Positions 44,734 to 51,629 of a stretch of 64,000 bases of DNA are shown here, piece by piece. The notes under the pieces are model-generated. The model was given only the letters and a program-made list of their open reading frames with translations. It was not told the origin of the DNA and did no database searches. Where the stretch lies: positions 244,786-308,785 of the forward strand of contig JABCZJ010000002.1 of assembly GCA_013289715.1 (NCBI GenBank). The letters are read 5' to 3'. The position numbers and the translations under genes are program-made. The DNA is from Acidobacteriota bacterium (GTDB taxonomy: Bacteria; Acidobacteriota; Terriglobia; Acidiferrales; UBA7541). Position 1 is the first letter of the stretch, and every line of letters starts with the position of its first letter.

Positions 44734-45775
44734 TCTTACTTATCCGCTGCAGTACGAAGAGCTAAGGCCTGATACAGATCCGGAGATCACGCTTGATCTT
44801 GACCGACTCGACGAAACACTGAACCCGGAGACCGGTTTCGAAGGGATTATTGGCAGAAGTTCGGCTCTTCGCCGCGTGCTGGAGATGGTCGAAACCGTCG
44901 CTTGGGGAGATTCGACTGTGTTGTTGCTAGGCGAGACCGGCACGGGCAAAGAGCTAATCGCGCGCGCCATACACAGTCACAGTCCTCGCATTGAGCGACC
45001 CTTTGTGAAACTCAACTGTGCTGCCATTCCCACCGGCTTGCTTGAGAGCGAACTTTTTGGCCACGAGCGTGGCGCTTTTACCGGAGCCATCACTCAGAAA
45101 ATTGGCAGGGTCGAGGTGGCGGACCAGGGCTCCCTGTTTTTGGACGAAATCGGTGACATCGCGCTGGAGTTGCAACCGAAACTCCTGCGCGTTTTGCAAG
45201 AGCGGGAATTCGAACGGTTGGGAAGCACGCGGACGAAAAAGGTTGACGTTCGTATCGTCGCCGCGACCCATCGCGACTTGGAGGGAATGATCCTGAAGGG
45301 AGAGTTTCGCAGCGATCTCTACTACCGTTTGAATGTCTTCCCCATTTCCATTCCTCCACTCCGCGAGCGGCCCGAAGACATTCCACTTCTGGTCGAGCAT
45401 TTTGTTCAAGAGACCGCGCGCAAGCTGAACAAGACGATCGATGCCATCCCGTCGGACACCATGGCAGCACTTACCGATTACCAATGGCCTGGCAACATCC
45501 GCGAACTGGAGAACGTGATCGAGCGAGCTGTGATTCTTTCCCGCGGCTCTATCCTGCGCGTGCCCCACCGAGACCTTCAATCGCGCGTCACCGCGGGGCA
45601 TTCCAGTGAAAAACCGGAAACGCTGGCGGACGTCGAGCGCGAGCATATCCGCGCGGTCTTGAAACAGACCCGATGGGTTCTTTCGGGGCCAAGCGGAGCG
45701 GCAGCTCGACTCGGAATGAACCGCTCGACGCTTCACTTCCGCATGAAGAAGCTGGGAATCGTCCGCCCGTGCTAA
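44720..45775 (+). CDS. Minimal sigma54-dependent activator
   Basis: A 351-residue enhancer-binding protein made of an AAA+ sigma54-interaction domain and a Fis-type helix-turn-helix. The 47-residue N-terminus has no sensor domain. Walker A is GETGTGKE near 71, the GAFTGA loop is at 118-123, Walker B reads LFLDEI, and the second region of homology includes RIVAATHRDL and FRSDLYYRLNVF. The DNA-binding end is SGPSGAAARLGMNRSTLHFRM. AGGGAG precedes the ATG. Absence of a receiver, PAS or GAF means that control must come from another protein, most simply the overlapping STAS-like protein. A good sigma54 promoter lies 290 bases after its stop, upstream of the ECF sigma factor gene. Confidence 0.93.
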   Translation: MSLNNLTYPLQYEELRPDTDPEITLDLDRLDETLNPETGFEGIIGRSSALRRVLEMVETVAWGDSTVLLLGETGTGKELIARAIHSHSPRIERPFVKLNCAAIPTGLLESELFGHERGAFTGAITQKIGRVEVADQGSLFLDEIGDIALELQPKLLRVLQEREFERLGSTRTKKVDVRIVAATHRDLEGMILKGEFRSDLYYRLNVFPISIPPLRERPEDIPLLVEHFVQETARKLNKTIDAIPSDTMAALTDYQWPGNIRELENVIERAVILSRGSILRVPHRDLQSRVTAGHSSEKPETLADVEREHIRAVLKQTRWVLSGPSGAAARLGMNRSTLHFRMKKLGIVRPC

Positions 45776-46062
45776 TGACCCCGTTCGTCGTTCGATTTCC
45801 AAGCTGACCTACGGAGTGGCGTGGTGACACGGCCGCAACGCGGGCGCTCCGTGGTTTGCCTCGCGTTGAGCAAGCGTGGAATTGTCCCTCGCGGCGCTCG
45901 GGACGACTCCCGTTGGAAGGATGGCGGCGAGCGTCAGGCTGCGGACAACGGTTAGCCCGCCACCATCGCGAGGTTTCCGGCTCAAACTTCCCAAACCCTG
46001 TTGTGTTCCCTATTCGTCTGGTTTTTAACTACTTGCGGCGTGAACGCTACGAGCCATCAATC

Positions 46063-46076
46063 GGCACGCCAATTGC
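46063..46076 (+). promoter_or_regulatory. Sigma54 (-24/-12) promoter
   Basis: GGCACG, four bases, then TTGC: the invariant GG and GC are spaced 10 apart and 10 of the 11 core consensus positions are kept (the base before GG is C and not T). Start of transcription is expected near 46088, giving a leader of about 45 bases to the small ORF at 46132. Confidence 0.75.
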
Positions 46077-46131
46077 CTTTGAAAAGCAACGAGGCTTCAA
46101 ACGTCTGATGTTTGGATTCGAGAAGGAAAAA

Positions 46132-46230
46132 ATGCTCGCTGTAACGATCAAGGAGACCGCGACGGAGGAGAGGTGGATTCTGCGCGGCCACAGCCTACAA
46201 ACCACCAAAAAGGGAGATTCTGTTTTATGA
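46132..46230 (+). CDS. Short leader-like ORF, possible truncated STAS protein
   Basis: A 32-codon frame with GAAGGA in front of its ATG. It opens MLAVTIKETATEERWILRG, which looks like the first two strands of small STAS-like proteins, then turns to HSLQTTKKGDSVL and stops. Its TGA overlaps the sigma factor ATG in ATGA, so translation of the sigma factor is probably coupled to it. It may be a remnant kept as a leader, or a genuine coupling peptide. Confidence 0.45.
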   Translation: MLAVTIKETATEERWILRGHSLQTTKKGDSVL

Positions 46231-46982
46231 ATGCACGGTGCGCTTATTCATCCAATCTTCGACCTGGAGTGGGGACCAGGCGGCTCGGCGTCAAGAATCG
46301 ACATGCAAAGACCGCGCGGAGCCACCCGTCACCCTCAACCTCGACAGGATCTGAGAGCGTCGTCGCGTCCTCGACCGCCGCTGACCACGCGAACCTCGTG
46401 CAGCAAGCGATTGACGGAAATTCTGACGCTCATGAACAGATATTCGCGAGCCACAGCGGCAAGCTCCGCGGAATTGCGTTCGCCATCCTGCGGAACAGAG
46501 AAGACGCGGAGGACGCGGTGCAGGATGGTTTTTGCAGAGCGTTCGCGAATTTGCAGTCCTTTCAAGGCCGGTCCTCGTTCTCCACTTGGTTGACGCGCAT
46601 CGTCATCAACTCGTCTCTGATGATTCGCCGTAGAAGAAATGGACGCTCCGAAGCTTCGTTGGACGAACTTGTCGACAATCGCCCGGAACAACTGCACCGC
46701 AAAGTCGTCGACGCGCGGCCAAACCCTGAGCAGATCTGTGCGGCCGTCGAAATCCGCGCCCTCGTCGAAAAGCAAGTCCGCCAGCTCTCCCCGGGATTGC
46801 AAACGGCATTTCGACTTTACGAACTGGACGACCGGTCGGCCGCGGTCTCGATGCAGACGCTCGGCATTGGAACGAGTGCGCTGAAATCAAGAATCTCTCG
46901 GGCGCGACGGAAAGTCGAAAACGGCTTGCGCCAGACGATCCGTCTCGCGACGGATGGACGCCCGGCTCTGCGAGAAATCTGA
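46227..46982 (+). CDS. ECF-type RNA polymerase sigma factor
   Basis: A 251-residue sigma70-family factor of the extracytoplasmic type. After a polar 50-residue N-terminus it has region 2 (LVQQAIDGNSDAHEQIFASHSGKLRGIAFAILRNREDAEDAVQDGFCRAF and a STWLTRIVINSSLM end) and region 4 (VEKQVRQLSPGLQTAFRLYELDD with SALKSRISRARRK as the helix-turn-helix). No anti-sigma factor gene is next to it. Its start overlaps the stop of the short ORF at 46132, and a strong sigma54 promoter lies 150 bases upstream. Together these suggest that the factor is produced only when a sigma54 activator is on. The 50-residue extension is longer than usual for ECF factors. Confidence 0.9.
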   Translation: MNARCAYSSNLRPGVGTRRLGVKNRHAKTARSHPSPSTSTGSESVVASSTAADHANLVQQAIDGNSDAHEQIFASHSGKLRGIAFAILRNREDAEDAVQDGFCRAFANLQSFQGRSSFSTWLTRIVINSSLMIRRRRNGRSEASLDELVDNRPEQLHRKVVDARPNPEQICAAVEIRALVEKQVRQLSPGLQTAFRLYELDDRSAAVSMQTLGIGTSALKSRISRARRKVENGLRQTIRLATDGRPALREI

Positions 46983-46993
46983 GGCGGGTGGAG

Positions 46994-47016
46994 CGCCGGC
47001 GAAGGTAGTGCCGGCG
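46994..47016 (+). terminator. Hairpin after the sigma factor gene
   Basis: Perfect 7-base arms CGCCGGC and GCCGGCG with a 9-base loop, 12 bases after the stop. No T-run follows, so termination may be weak. Confidence 0.35.
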
Positions 47017-47180
47017 GCTTCTCCTGAGGTCGTGCAGCTAGCGCGAACGTGGGAATCAAAATCTGCGGAAGTGCAAATCGTCTAGCGTCCTCCAGCACGC
47101 TCTCGCTCTGCGTCCGTCGTCGCGTCCGTCTCCGTCTTCGGCCGCGCGTGCCTCCGATTCCGCGACACGATGCGGAAGCG

Positions 47181-47654
47181 CTACGGTGCGGGTTTGGTGA
47201 CTTCCTTCGACAGGTAAATTATCTGGCCTACGTGGTGGTAGGCGTGGGCTGCCATGCGCAGGAATACAGTGAAGCGGTCGCGGGCTTCCGGTTCCAGCGC
47301 GGCCGAGTAGGGCTTGGCGAAATCCTCGGCGGACTGCTGGCGGATGGTAGCGGCGACCATGTCGATCGTGCGGTCGAAATCAGCGAGCACCCGCTCCTTC
47401 GGTAGCTTGCGCGGTTCGCTGAACTCGCGGTCGCGGTCGCGCACGTAGCCGGTGCCGGCGATTTGCGCGCCGATGTAGTAGTTCAGGTTGCCGGTGAGAT
47501 GCAGGAGCAAGTGGCCGATGCTGTTGCCGTAGGAATAGGGCTTGCGCCACAGCTGGTCGGTCGAAAGAGGCGCGACCCATTGGTGCAGGCGTCCGCGAAC
47601 TTCTTCGTAGTATCCGGCGAGAGAGGAAGCAACGAGCGAGCTGAGGTCTGGCAC
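47181..47654 (-). CDS. DinB superfamily protein (DUF1572-like)
   Basis: A 157-residue four-helix-bundle protein. Sequence features are GRLHQWVAPLSTDQLWRKPYSYGNSIGHLLLHLTGNLNYYIGAQ, with the first metal-ligand His in GHLLLHL, and LRMAAHAYHHVGQIIYLSK with the second pair. These are the usual DinB ligand positions. No function is known for most members. I set the start at GTG 47654 because the domain begins there; an upstream extension is arginine-rich and has no ribosome site. The region to its right holds a palindromic operator-like site (47903-47934). Confidence 0.85.
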   Translation of the reverse strand: MPDLSSLVASSLAGYYEEVRGRLHQWVAPLSTDQLWRKPYSYGNSIGHLLLHLTGNLNYYIGAQIAGTGYVRDRDREFSEPRKLPKERVLADFDRTIDMVAATIRQQSAEDFAKPYSAALEPEARDRFTVFLRMAAHAYHHVGQIIYLSKEVTKPAP

Positions 47655-47902
47655 TGGAGTCTCGTCTTTCTGGCGGCTCGCGCGAGCGCGCCGGTGATTT
47701 TTGTCGAGCGCCGAGCGTAACGCGTGGTGCTGCATGCTCGATGCCGCGCGAAGTTGCATGATACCAGTGCAGCGCGCAGCGCAGAAGTTGATTAGCTTTT
47801 CGCGCGGCGCTGAAATTTTGTTTCACAATGTTGCAGTCGCGTTGCGGCGACGTGAATTGCTAGCGACGATCGCGCGGCGCGAGCCGGCCTGAAGATCCTG
47901 CG

Positions 47903-47934
47903 TTGAATAATTCAACGCGCGTTGAATCATTCAG
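47903..47934. promoter_or_regulatory. Tandem TTGAATnATTCAA palindromes (operator-like)
   Basis: TTGAATAATTCAA is a perfect 13-base palindrome; a second copy, TTGAATCATTCAG, follows 6 bases (CGCGCG) later. The whole 30 bases from 47904 to 47933 also form one near-perfect inverted repeat with one mismatch. It lies in the divergent region between the DinB gene and the small ORF at 48086. Confidence 0.55.
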
Positions 47935-48085
47935 CACCGGCGAGGGAAAAGTTTCCTGCTTCGGTTTGCGCGTGCGTAGCGTAAGTCCCTTCCCGTCTGC
48001 GCTGGGCGGTCTTCGCCCTGGATGAAACGTTCGGTCGCTGAATTGCACTATCCTTTGTGTAGCGCGGAGGCTCAGGAGGAAGGCG

Positions 48086-48199
48086 ATGGCGATCAAGAAA
48101 GCTCGAAAATTCACGCCTCGTAAAGCGCTCAAAAATAAGCCACTTTCGCCCGTCAAGCCTCTAACGGTATATCCGCCCTCACCGTGCGGCCGCATATAA
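48086..48199 (+). CDS. Small basic protein, 37 residues
   Basis: A short frame with a very good ribosome site (AGGAGGAAGG just before the ATG). It codes MAIKKARKFTPRKALKNKPL and then a Pro-rich end ending CGRI. High Lys/Arg content suggests nucleic-acid or ribosome contact, but the family is unknown. The frame is too short for length-based tests; the ribosome site is the main support. Confidence 0.5.
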   Translation: MAIKKARKFTPRKALKNKPLSPVKPLTVYPPSPCGRI

Positions 48200-48340
48200 A
48201 GGAAGTCCGTCGGACGCAACAGGAAACAGTTTAGGACAGGGACCGCAGTACCAGCCCTCTGCGGCCCCTGGTAGGTATGCATTGTAAAGCTGGGTTGGAC
48301 TTTGATAGCAATGCGAACGACCAGGAGATAACAAGCCCAG

Positions 48341-48517
48341 ATGAGTCAGACCATTGCAATGCCGCAGGATTCGTTCGAGAAAGCCCGCGCCGCATTTTTC
48401 GGAAAGTCAAACGCCAAGTCCAACCAGAATGCCCCTGCAGCCGAGGCGATGGCGCCGCGCAACGAGCCCGCGCGCGAAACCGCCGCACAGCTGCCCGTTG
48501 CCTCGGCTGCGCGCTAG
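48341..48517 (+). CDS. Small Ala-rich protein, 58 residues
   Basis: Begins MSQTIAMPQDSFEKARAAFFG and ends in an Ala/Pro/Glu-rich tail finishing VASAAR. AGGAG lies about 14 bases before the ATG, somewhat far. It may be helical. Function unknown; it is the next frame after the 48086 gene on the same strand and may share its transcript. Confidence 0.45.
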   Translation: MSQTIAMPQDSFEKARAAFFGKSNAKSNQNAPAAEAMAPRNEPARETAAQLPVASAAR

Positions 48518-48915
48518 CGCCCGGCGCTTCGTGCGATCGCCTCGATCATCGCTGCGAGGCTCGAAAGTCGGCGTCCCCCCTTCGCACACGCGACGCGACG
48601 GGTTGACTGGCCCCAAAATCCCAGCTGGCTCATCCGAGTGGAGCGGAAATCCGCGCCACCCGCCTTCGCGTTTTTTTGGTTCATGTGATGGGTGGGGGTT
48701 AAGACGCAGCGGCTCTACCGGCAAGTGCAGCACCCTTCCATAGCACCCGATCCAACGCAGATGAATTTCGGCGTGGCGGCTGGTTCACCTGGCCCAGACA
48801 CGGGCGAGGCAATTCCGGGGTTGTGAGTGCAATGGCGATGTTCCGACAGTTGACCGTGCGACCTTCACTTCGGTATACCTTTCAACCGTAGGTCGATTCG
48901 GAAAATGGAGGGCGT
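48518..48915. other. Intergenic stretch, nothing recognised
   Basis: No protein-like frame; GC-rich. The cupin promoter should lie near its right end, where TATACC occurs at about 48875. Confidence 0.4.
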
Positions 48916-49506
48916 ATGGCAATTCACGCTCATCTGGCATGGTTGCTGCTTTTCGCGACCGCCCCATTATGTGCCCAGAGCAACCTTGACACTGCACCAA
49001 GCGCCACCAAGGCCCACGCACCGACCCCAGATTCGAAGGCTGTGCCAAAGGAACCGACGCCCACAGTCTTTCAGGCCGACGAGGGTGATCGTTGGATGCT
49101 GCTTGGGGACAAGCCACTCATTTTCAAGGTTGATCCCCTCAGTACCGGCTCGGACGCACTGGTCGCCGGGACAGAGGAGATGCCGCCGGGAAACAAAATT
49201 CCGACCCACAAGCATCTGCACGAAGATGAAGTCATATTCGTCCACAAGGGCACGGTGCACGTCACGCTGGCAGGACGTGAATACGACGCAGGAACGGGAG
49301 CGACCGTTTTCATTCCGCATGGAAACTGGATTGGCGTGTCGAACGTCTCGAATGAACCTGCCACGATTCTGTTTTTCTTTAACAAGCCCGCATTTGAGCA
49401 ATGCCTGCGAGCGATGTCCTCACGACCGGGCGAACCATTCACCATGCCAGCGCCAGATAAAATGGCGGCTGTGCGAACGGAATGCCATGAGGTGATGAAG
49501 CAATAA
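48916..49506 (+). CDS. Secreted cupin-domain protein
   Basis: A 196-residue exported cupin. The signal peptide (HAHLAWLLLFATAPLCAQS) is followed by a polar linker and a single cupin fold at about 75-165. Cupin motif 1 is PTHKHLHEDEVIFVHKGTVHV, with H-x-H and E as metal ligands, and motif 2 is around FIPHGNWIGVSN, with its His. A final Cys-containing tail may form a disulfide with the Cys near QCLRAM. AGGGCG precedes the ATG. Cupins of this class may be enzymes or binding proteins; no partner gene indicates a substrate. Confidence 0.85.
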   Translation: MAIHAHLAWLLLFATAPLCAQSNLDTAPSATKAHAPTPDSKAVPKEPTPTVFQADEGDRWMLLGDKPLIFKVDPLSTGSDALVAGTEEMPPGNKIPTHKHLHEDEVIFVHKGTVHVTLAGREYDAGTGATVFIPHGNWIGVSNVSNEPATILFFFNKPAFEQCLRAMSSRPGEPFTMPAPDKMAAVRTECHEVMKQ

Positions 49507-49957
49507 CGTCCGACTGCTCCCTTGCTCTAGACCACAGCGGCGGGTGGCTCGCCCTCCCGAACCACCCAATCGATCGCTCCGAGATTTTCCATCGAAAGGT
49601 CCGCACGCGAACCGCGACCCAGTTGCCTTTCACTCACTTACGGCTCTGCGTATTTCTGCGAACAGCGCCGAAAATACGACTGTGTTAGCGTGGGTCGGGG
49701 CACTGTTGCAGCCTCCGAAGGACGCAACATGGCGGAGCTGGCTCGAACTCGGAACTCCACTCTCCCCGCGCGCCTCCTCCGCACCCCAAATCAATCGCTG
49801 GTTTTTGTCGTGTTTTTTGCGGTTACGGAGGCAGAGCCGACCAGCCGAAACGCGCGGCCTAGAGTGGCTGTGCCACGAAAGCCGTATCAAAATCAAAAGC
49901 GCGGAACTTGGCTGGCATGGAAAGTTCAGCCACAGGGCAGGAGCGAAAACCGTGGGG
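49507..49957. other. Repeat-bearing intergenic stretch
   Basis: Contains dispersed repeat copy B (49644-49808) and nothing coding that I can support. A GGGTGGCTCGCCCT-like string near 49544 also occurs near 32611. Confidence 0.6.
49644..49808 (-). repeat. Dispersed repeat, copy B
   Basis: Inverted copy of 29623-29784; see that entry for shared blocks. The two copies lie 20 kb apart on opposite strands, both in intergenic DNA. Confidence 0.75.
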
Positions 49958-50221
49958 TTAACTTTTGCTTGAGGCTGCGAAGCCGGCGCGCGCGGCCTTG
50001 CGGCCTCCGAAAAACCCTATTTGGAGCTGATCTTCCGATACGTTTACGCGTTCCATGGCAGTGATGGACAGCTCGAAGGTTTTGTCGCAGGCGGGACAGA
50101 TCATTTCGATGGAAGCAGTCTCGGAGTCAAAACGCTTTCTGTCGGAGCCCAGCTTGGAAACGATGACGGTGGCACCGCAGTTTGGCCTGTCGCAAATCGC
50201 GCATAATTCAATTTCGTGCAC
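49958..50221 (-). CDS. Small cysteine-rich (zinc-knuckle-like) protein
   Basis: An 87-residue protein that begins at GTG 50221, with GGGGAG six bases upstream. Four cysteines in two pairs (CAICDRPNC and CPAC) are separated by about 30 residues, as in a zinc ribbon. The region between has VSKLGSDRKRF, and the C-terminus is basic. Family not recognised. It might be a regulatory or RNA-associated ribbon protein. It lies just left of the tRNA remnant at 50439 and is read towards the left. Confidence 0.65.
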   Translation of the reverse strand: MHEIELCAICDRPNCGATVIVSKLGSDRKRFDSETASIEMICPACDKTFELSITAMERVNVSEDQLQIGFFGGRKAARAGFAASSKS

Positions 50222-50790
50222 GGACTCTCCCCTTTACCTGTGTGGTGACTGGGAGGGGTAGTCCACAGGTCAAAGCCGATGTAAAAGCTTATTCTACCTT
50301 GATTCGTCGCTGCTTTGTTGCAGCTGTTTTAAATTTGTTGCGCGATTCGAACAATTCGGTCGGTCAAGGGCGGGGCGCGGAGAAAGACAACGTTAAAGCC
50401 GCCGGCGTGAAGACGGCCGTTACCACCGTCAGGAACTTTGGTCGACGTGAGGGGCTCGAACCCTGACCTCCTGGTTGCGAATGAGAAATCTGCTGTTCAG
50501 GATGTTCGCAACCTCCAGTGCGTTCAATAAATCGCCCTCGGTGGCCACAAGCTGCTGAGGGTGTTTTCTTTGGTCGCTTGCACACCGGATTGGACAGCGA
50601 TTTGATTTTGGGATCCCCACAATCATGCTCGCGCGGTATTGTATTTTCCGTATTGTCCCGCCCGCATTTCCGATCGATTCGCTCAATCGGTGGACGTTTG
50701 GTTTCGCCCCGTGGATTCGAATGGTCTTCGGCGAAAGAGTGGTGGTAGAATCCCCGCCGCTTTCCAATACACCTTTCCTGGAGGTGCAAC
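50222..50790. other. Intergenic stretch with a tRNA remnant
   Basis: Aside from the tRNA remnant at 50439-50486 I see no gene here. AT-richer near 50280-50350. Confidence 0.5.
50439..50486 (-). pseudogene. Decayed 3' half of a tRNA (left boundary copy)
   Basis: Read on the minus strand, this matches the tRNA 3' half at 61436-61486 with about five differences. It has the anticodon arm end, AGGTC variable loop, a T-arm with TTCGAGC and an acceptor end with CCA, but one base of each T-stem strand is missing and the anticodon stem does not pair fully. It has no 5' half. Confidence 0.7.
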
Positions 50791-50997
50791 TTGGAAGAAC
50801 TCCTCAAGGAAGTCTTGTCCTTTGTCGAAGGCGACGTTCGCTGGTGGGACGAGGCGGCGCAACACGTGGAAGAGCTTGCAAGTGGCCTGCCCGATGCGGA
50901 AAAGGCGAGATGGCAACTGTTAGTCGCCGTCTACCACGAACGAGCGCGAGCCCATACAGAGCTCGTGGCGAGAGTTCGGAAAGGATCTGGCGGCTGA
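50791..50997 (+). CDS. Small helical protein, 68 residues
   Basis: Begins at TTG 50791, seven bases after GGAGG. The protein is rich in Glu, Ala and Val, probably all helical (FVEGDVRWWDEAAQHVEELAS and WQLLVAVYHERARAHTELVARV). No signal or membrane segment. Function unknown. It converges on the response regulator gene, with one base between the stops. Confidence 0.65.
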   Translation: MEELLKEVLSFVEGDVRWWDEAAQHVEELASGLPDAEKARWQLLVAVYHERARAHTELVARVRKGSGG

Positions 50998-50998
50998 C

Positions 50999-51364
50999 TC
51001 AGACGGGGATCAGCGAGCGAATGTGATCTACGATGTGGACCGCGTCGGATTTTGCGACTACCAGATCAATCGGAGAGCTCGGGCCCAAGGCGTACATCAT
51101 TGTGTCTGCATGCAACGTAAACAGAATGATCGGAACATCAGGCATAATTCGTTTCAATTCGTAAGCGGCCTCAAGTCCGTTCATCACTGGCATCTGAAAA
51201 TCTAGAATGACTAAATCAGGATTGTGTTCTCTCGCGAGCGCGATCGCTTCCTCACCATTGACGGCCTCTGCGCAAAGATCGTAGTTCTCTTCTATTTCGA
51301 AGATTCTGCAAAGGCTCTTGCGAATCATCGCATTATCGTCAGCGACCAAAATTTTCTTTGGCAT
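50999..51364 (-). CDS. Single-domain response regulator (CheY-like)
   Basis: A 121-residue receiver domain without output domain: DD at 9-10, phospho-acceptor Asp in LVILDFQMPVMNG near 54, Thr in LFTLH and Lys in VVAKSDA, all in the usual places. GGAG eight bases ahead supports the ATG at 51364; the frame upstream is open but not domain-like. It is divergent to the kinase at 51630 with 265 bases between them, a typical place for a cognate pair. With no effector domain it would act by protein contact or as a phosphate sink for the kinase. Confidence 0.92.
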   Translation of the reverse strand: MPKKILVADDNAMIRKSLCRIFEIEENYDLCAEAVNGEEAIALAREHNPDLVILDFQMPVMNGLEAAYELKRIMPDVPIILFTLHADTMMYALGPSSPIDLVVAKSDAVHIVDHIRSLIPV

Positions 51365-51629
51365 CGCTCTCCAGGCTATTGGCCCCTTGGAAACAAGCTG
51401 AACAGGATAGGACGACGAAAGCGATACATCGAAGCATGTATTTAACAGATCCGGACTGATCGGTACCATTGCGAACGGCTGATTCTGAAATCCTGCGGGC
51501 CGCCCAAGGCGCATGGAAGCGGAATTCGGCATTCGCGCCGATTCACTGGTGATGCTGGTTGTTCTCAGCACCCCTGTGAAAGCAGAGCGTATACTCGCGT
51601 AGGGTATCGTGGCCAACGAAGGTGGGCTT

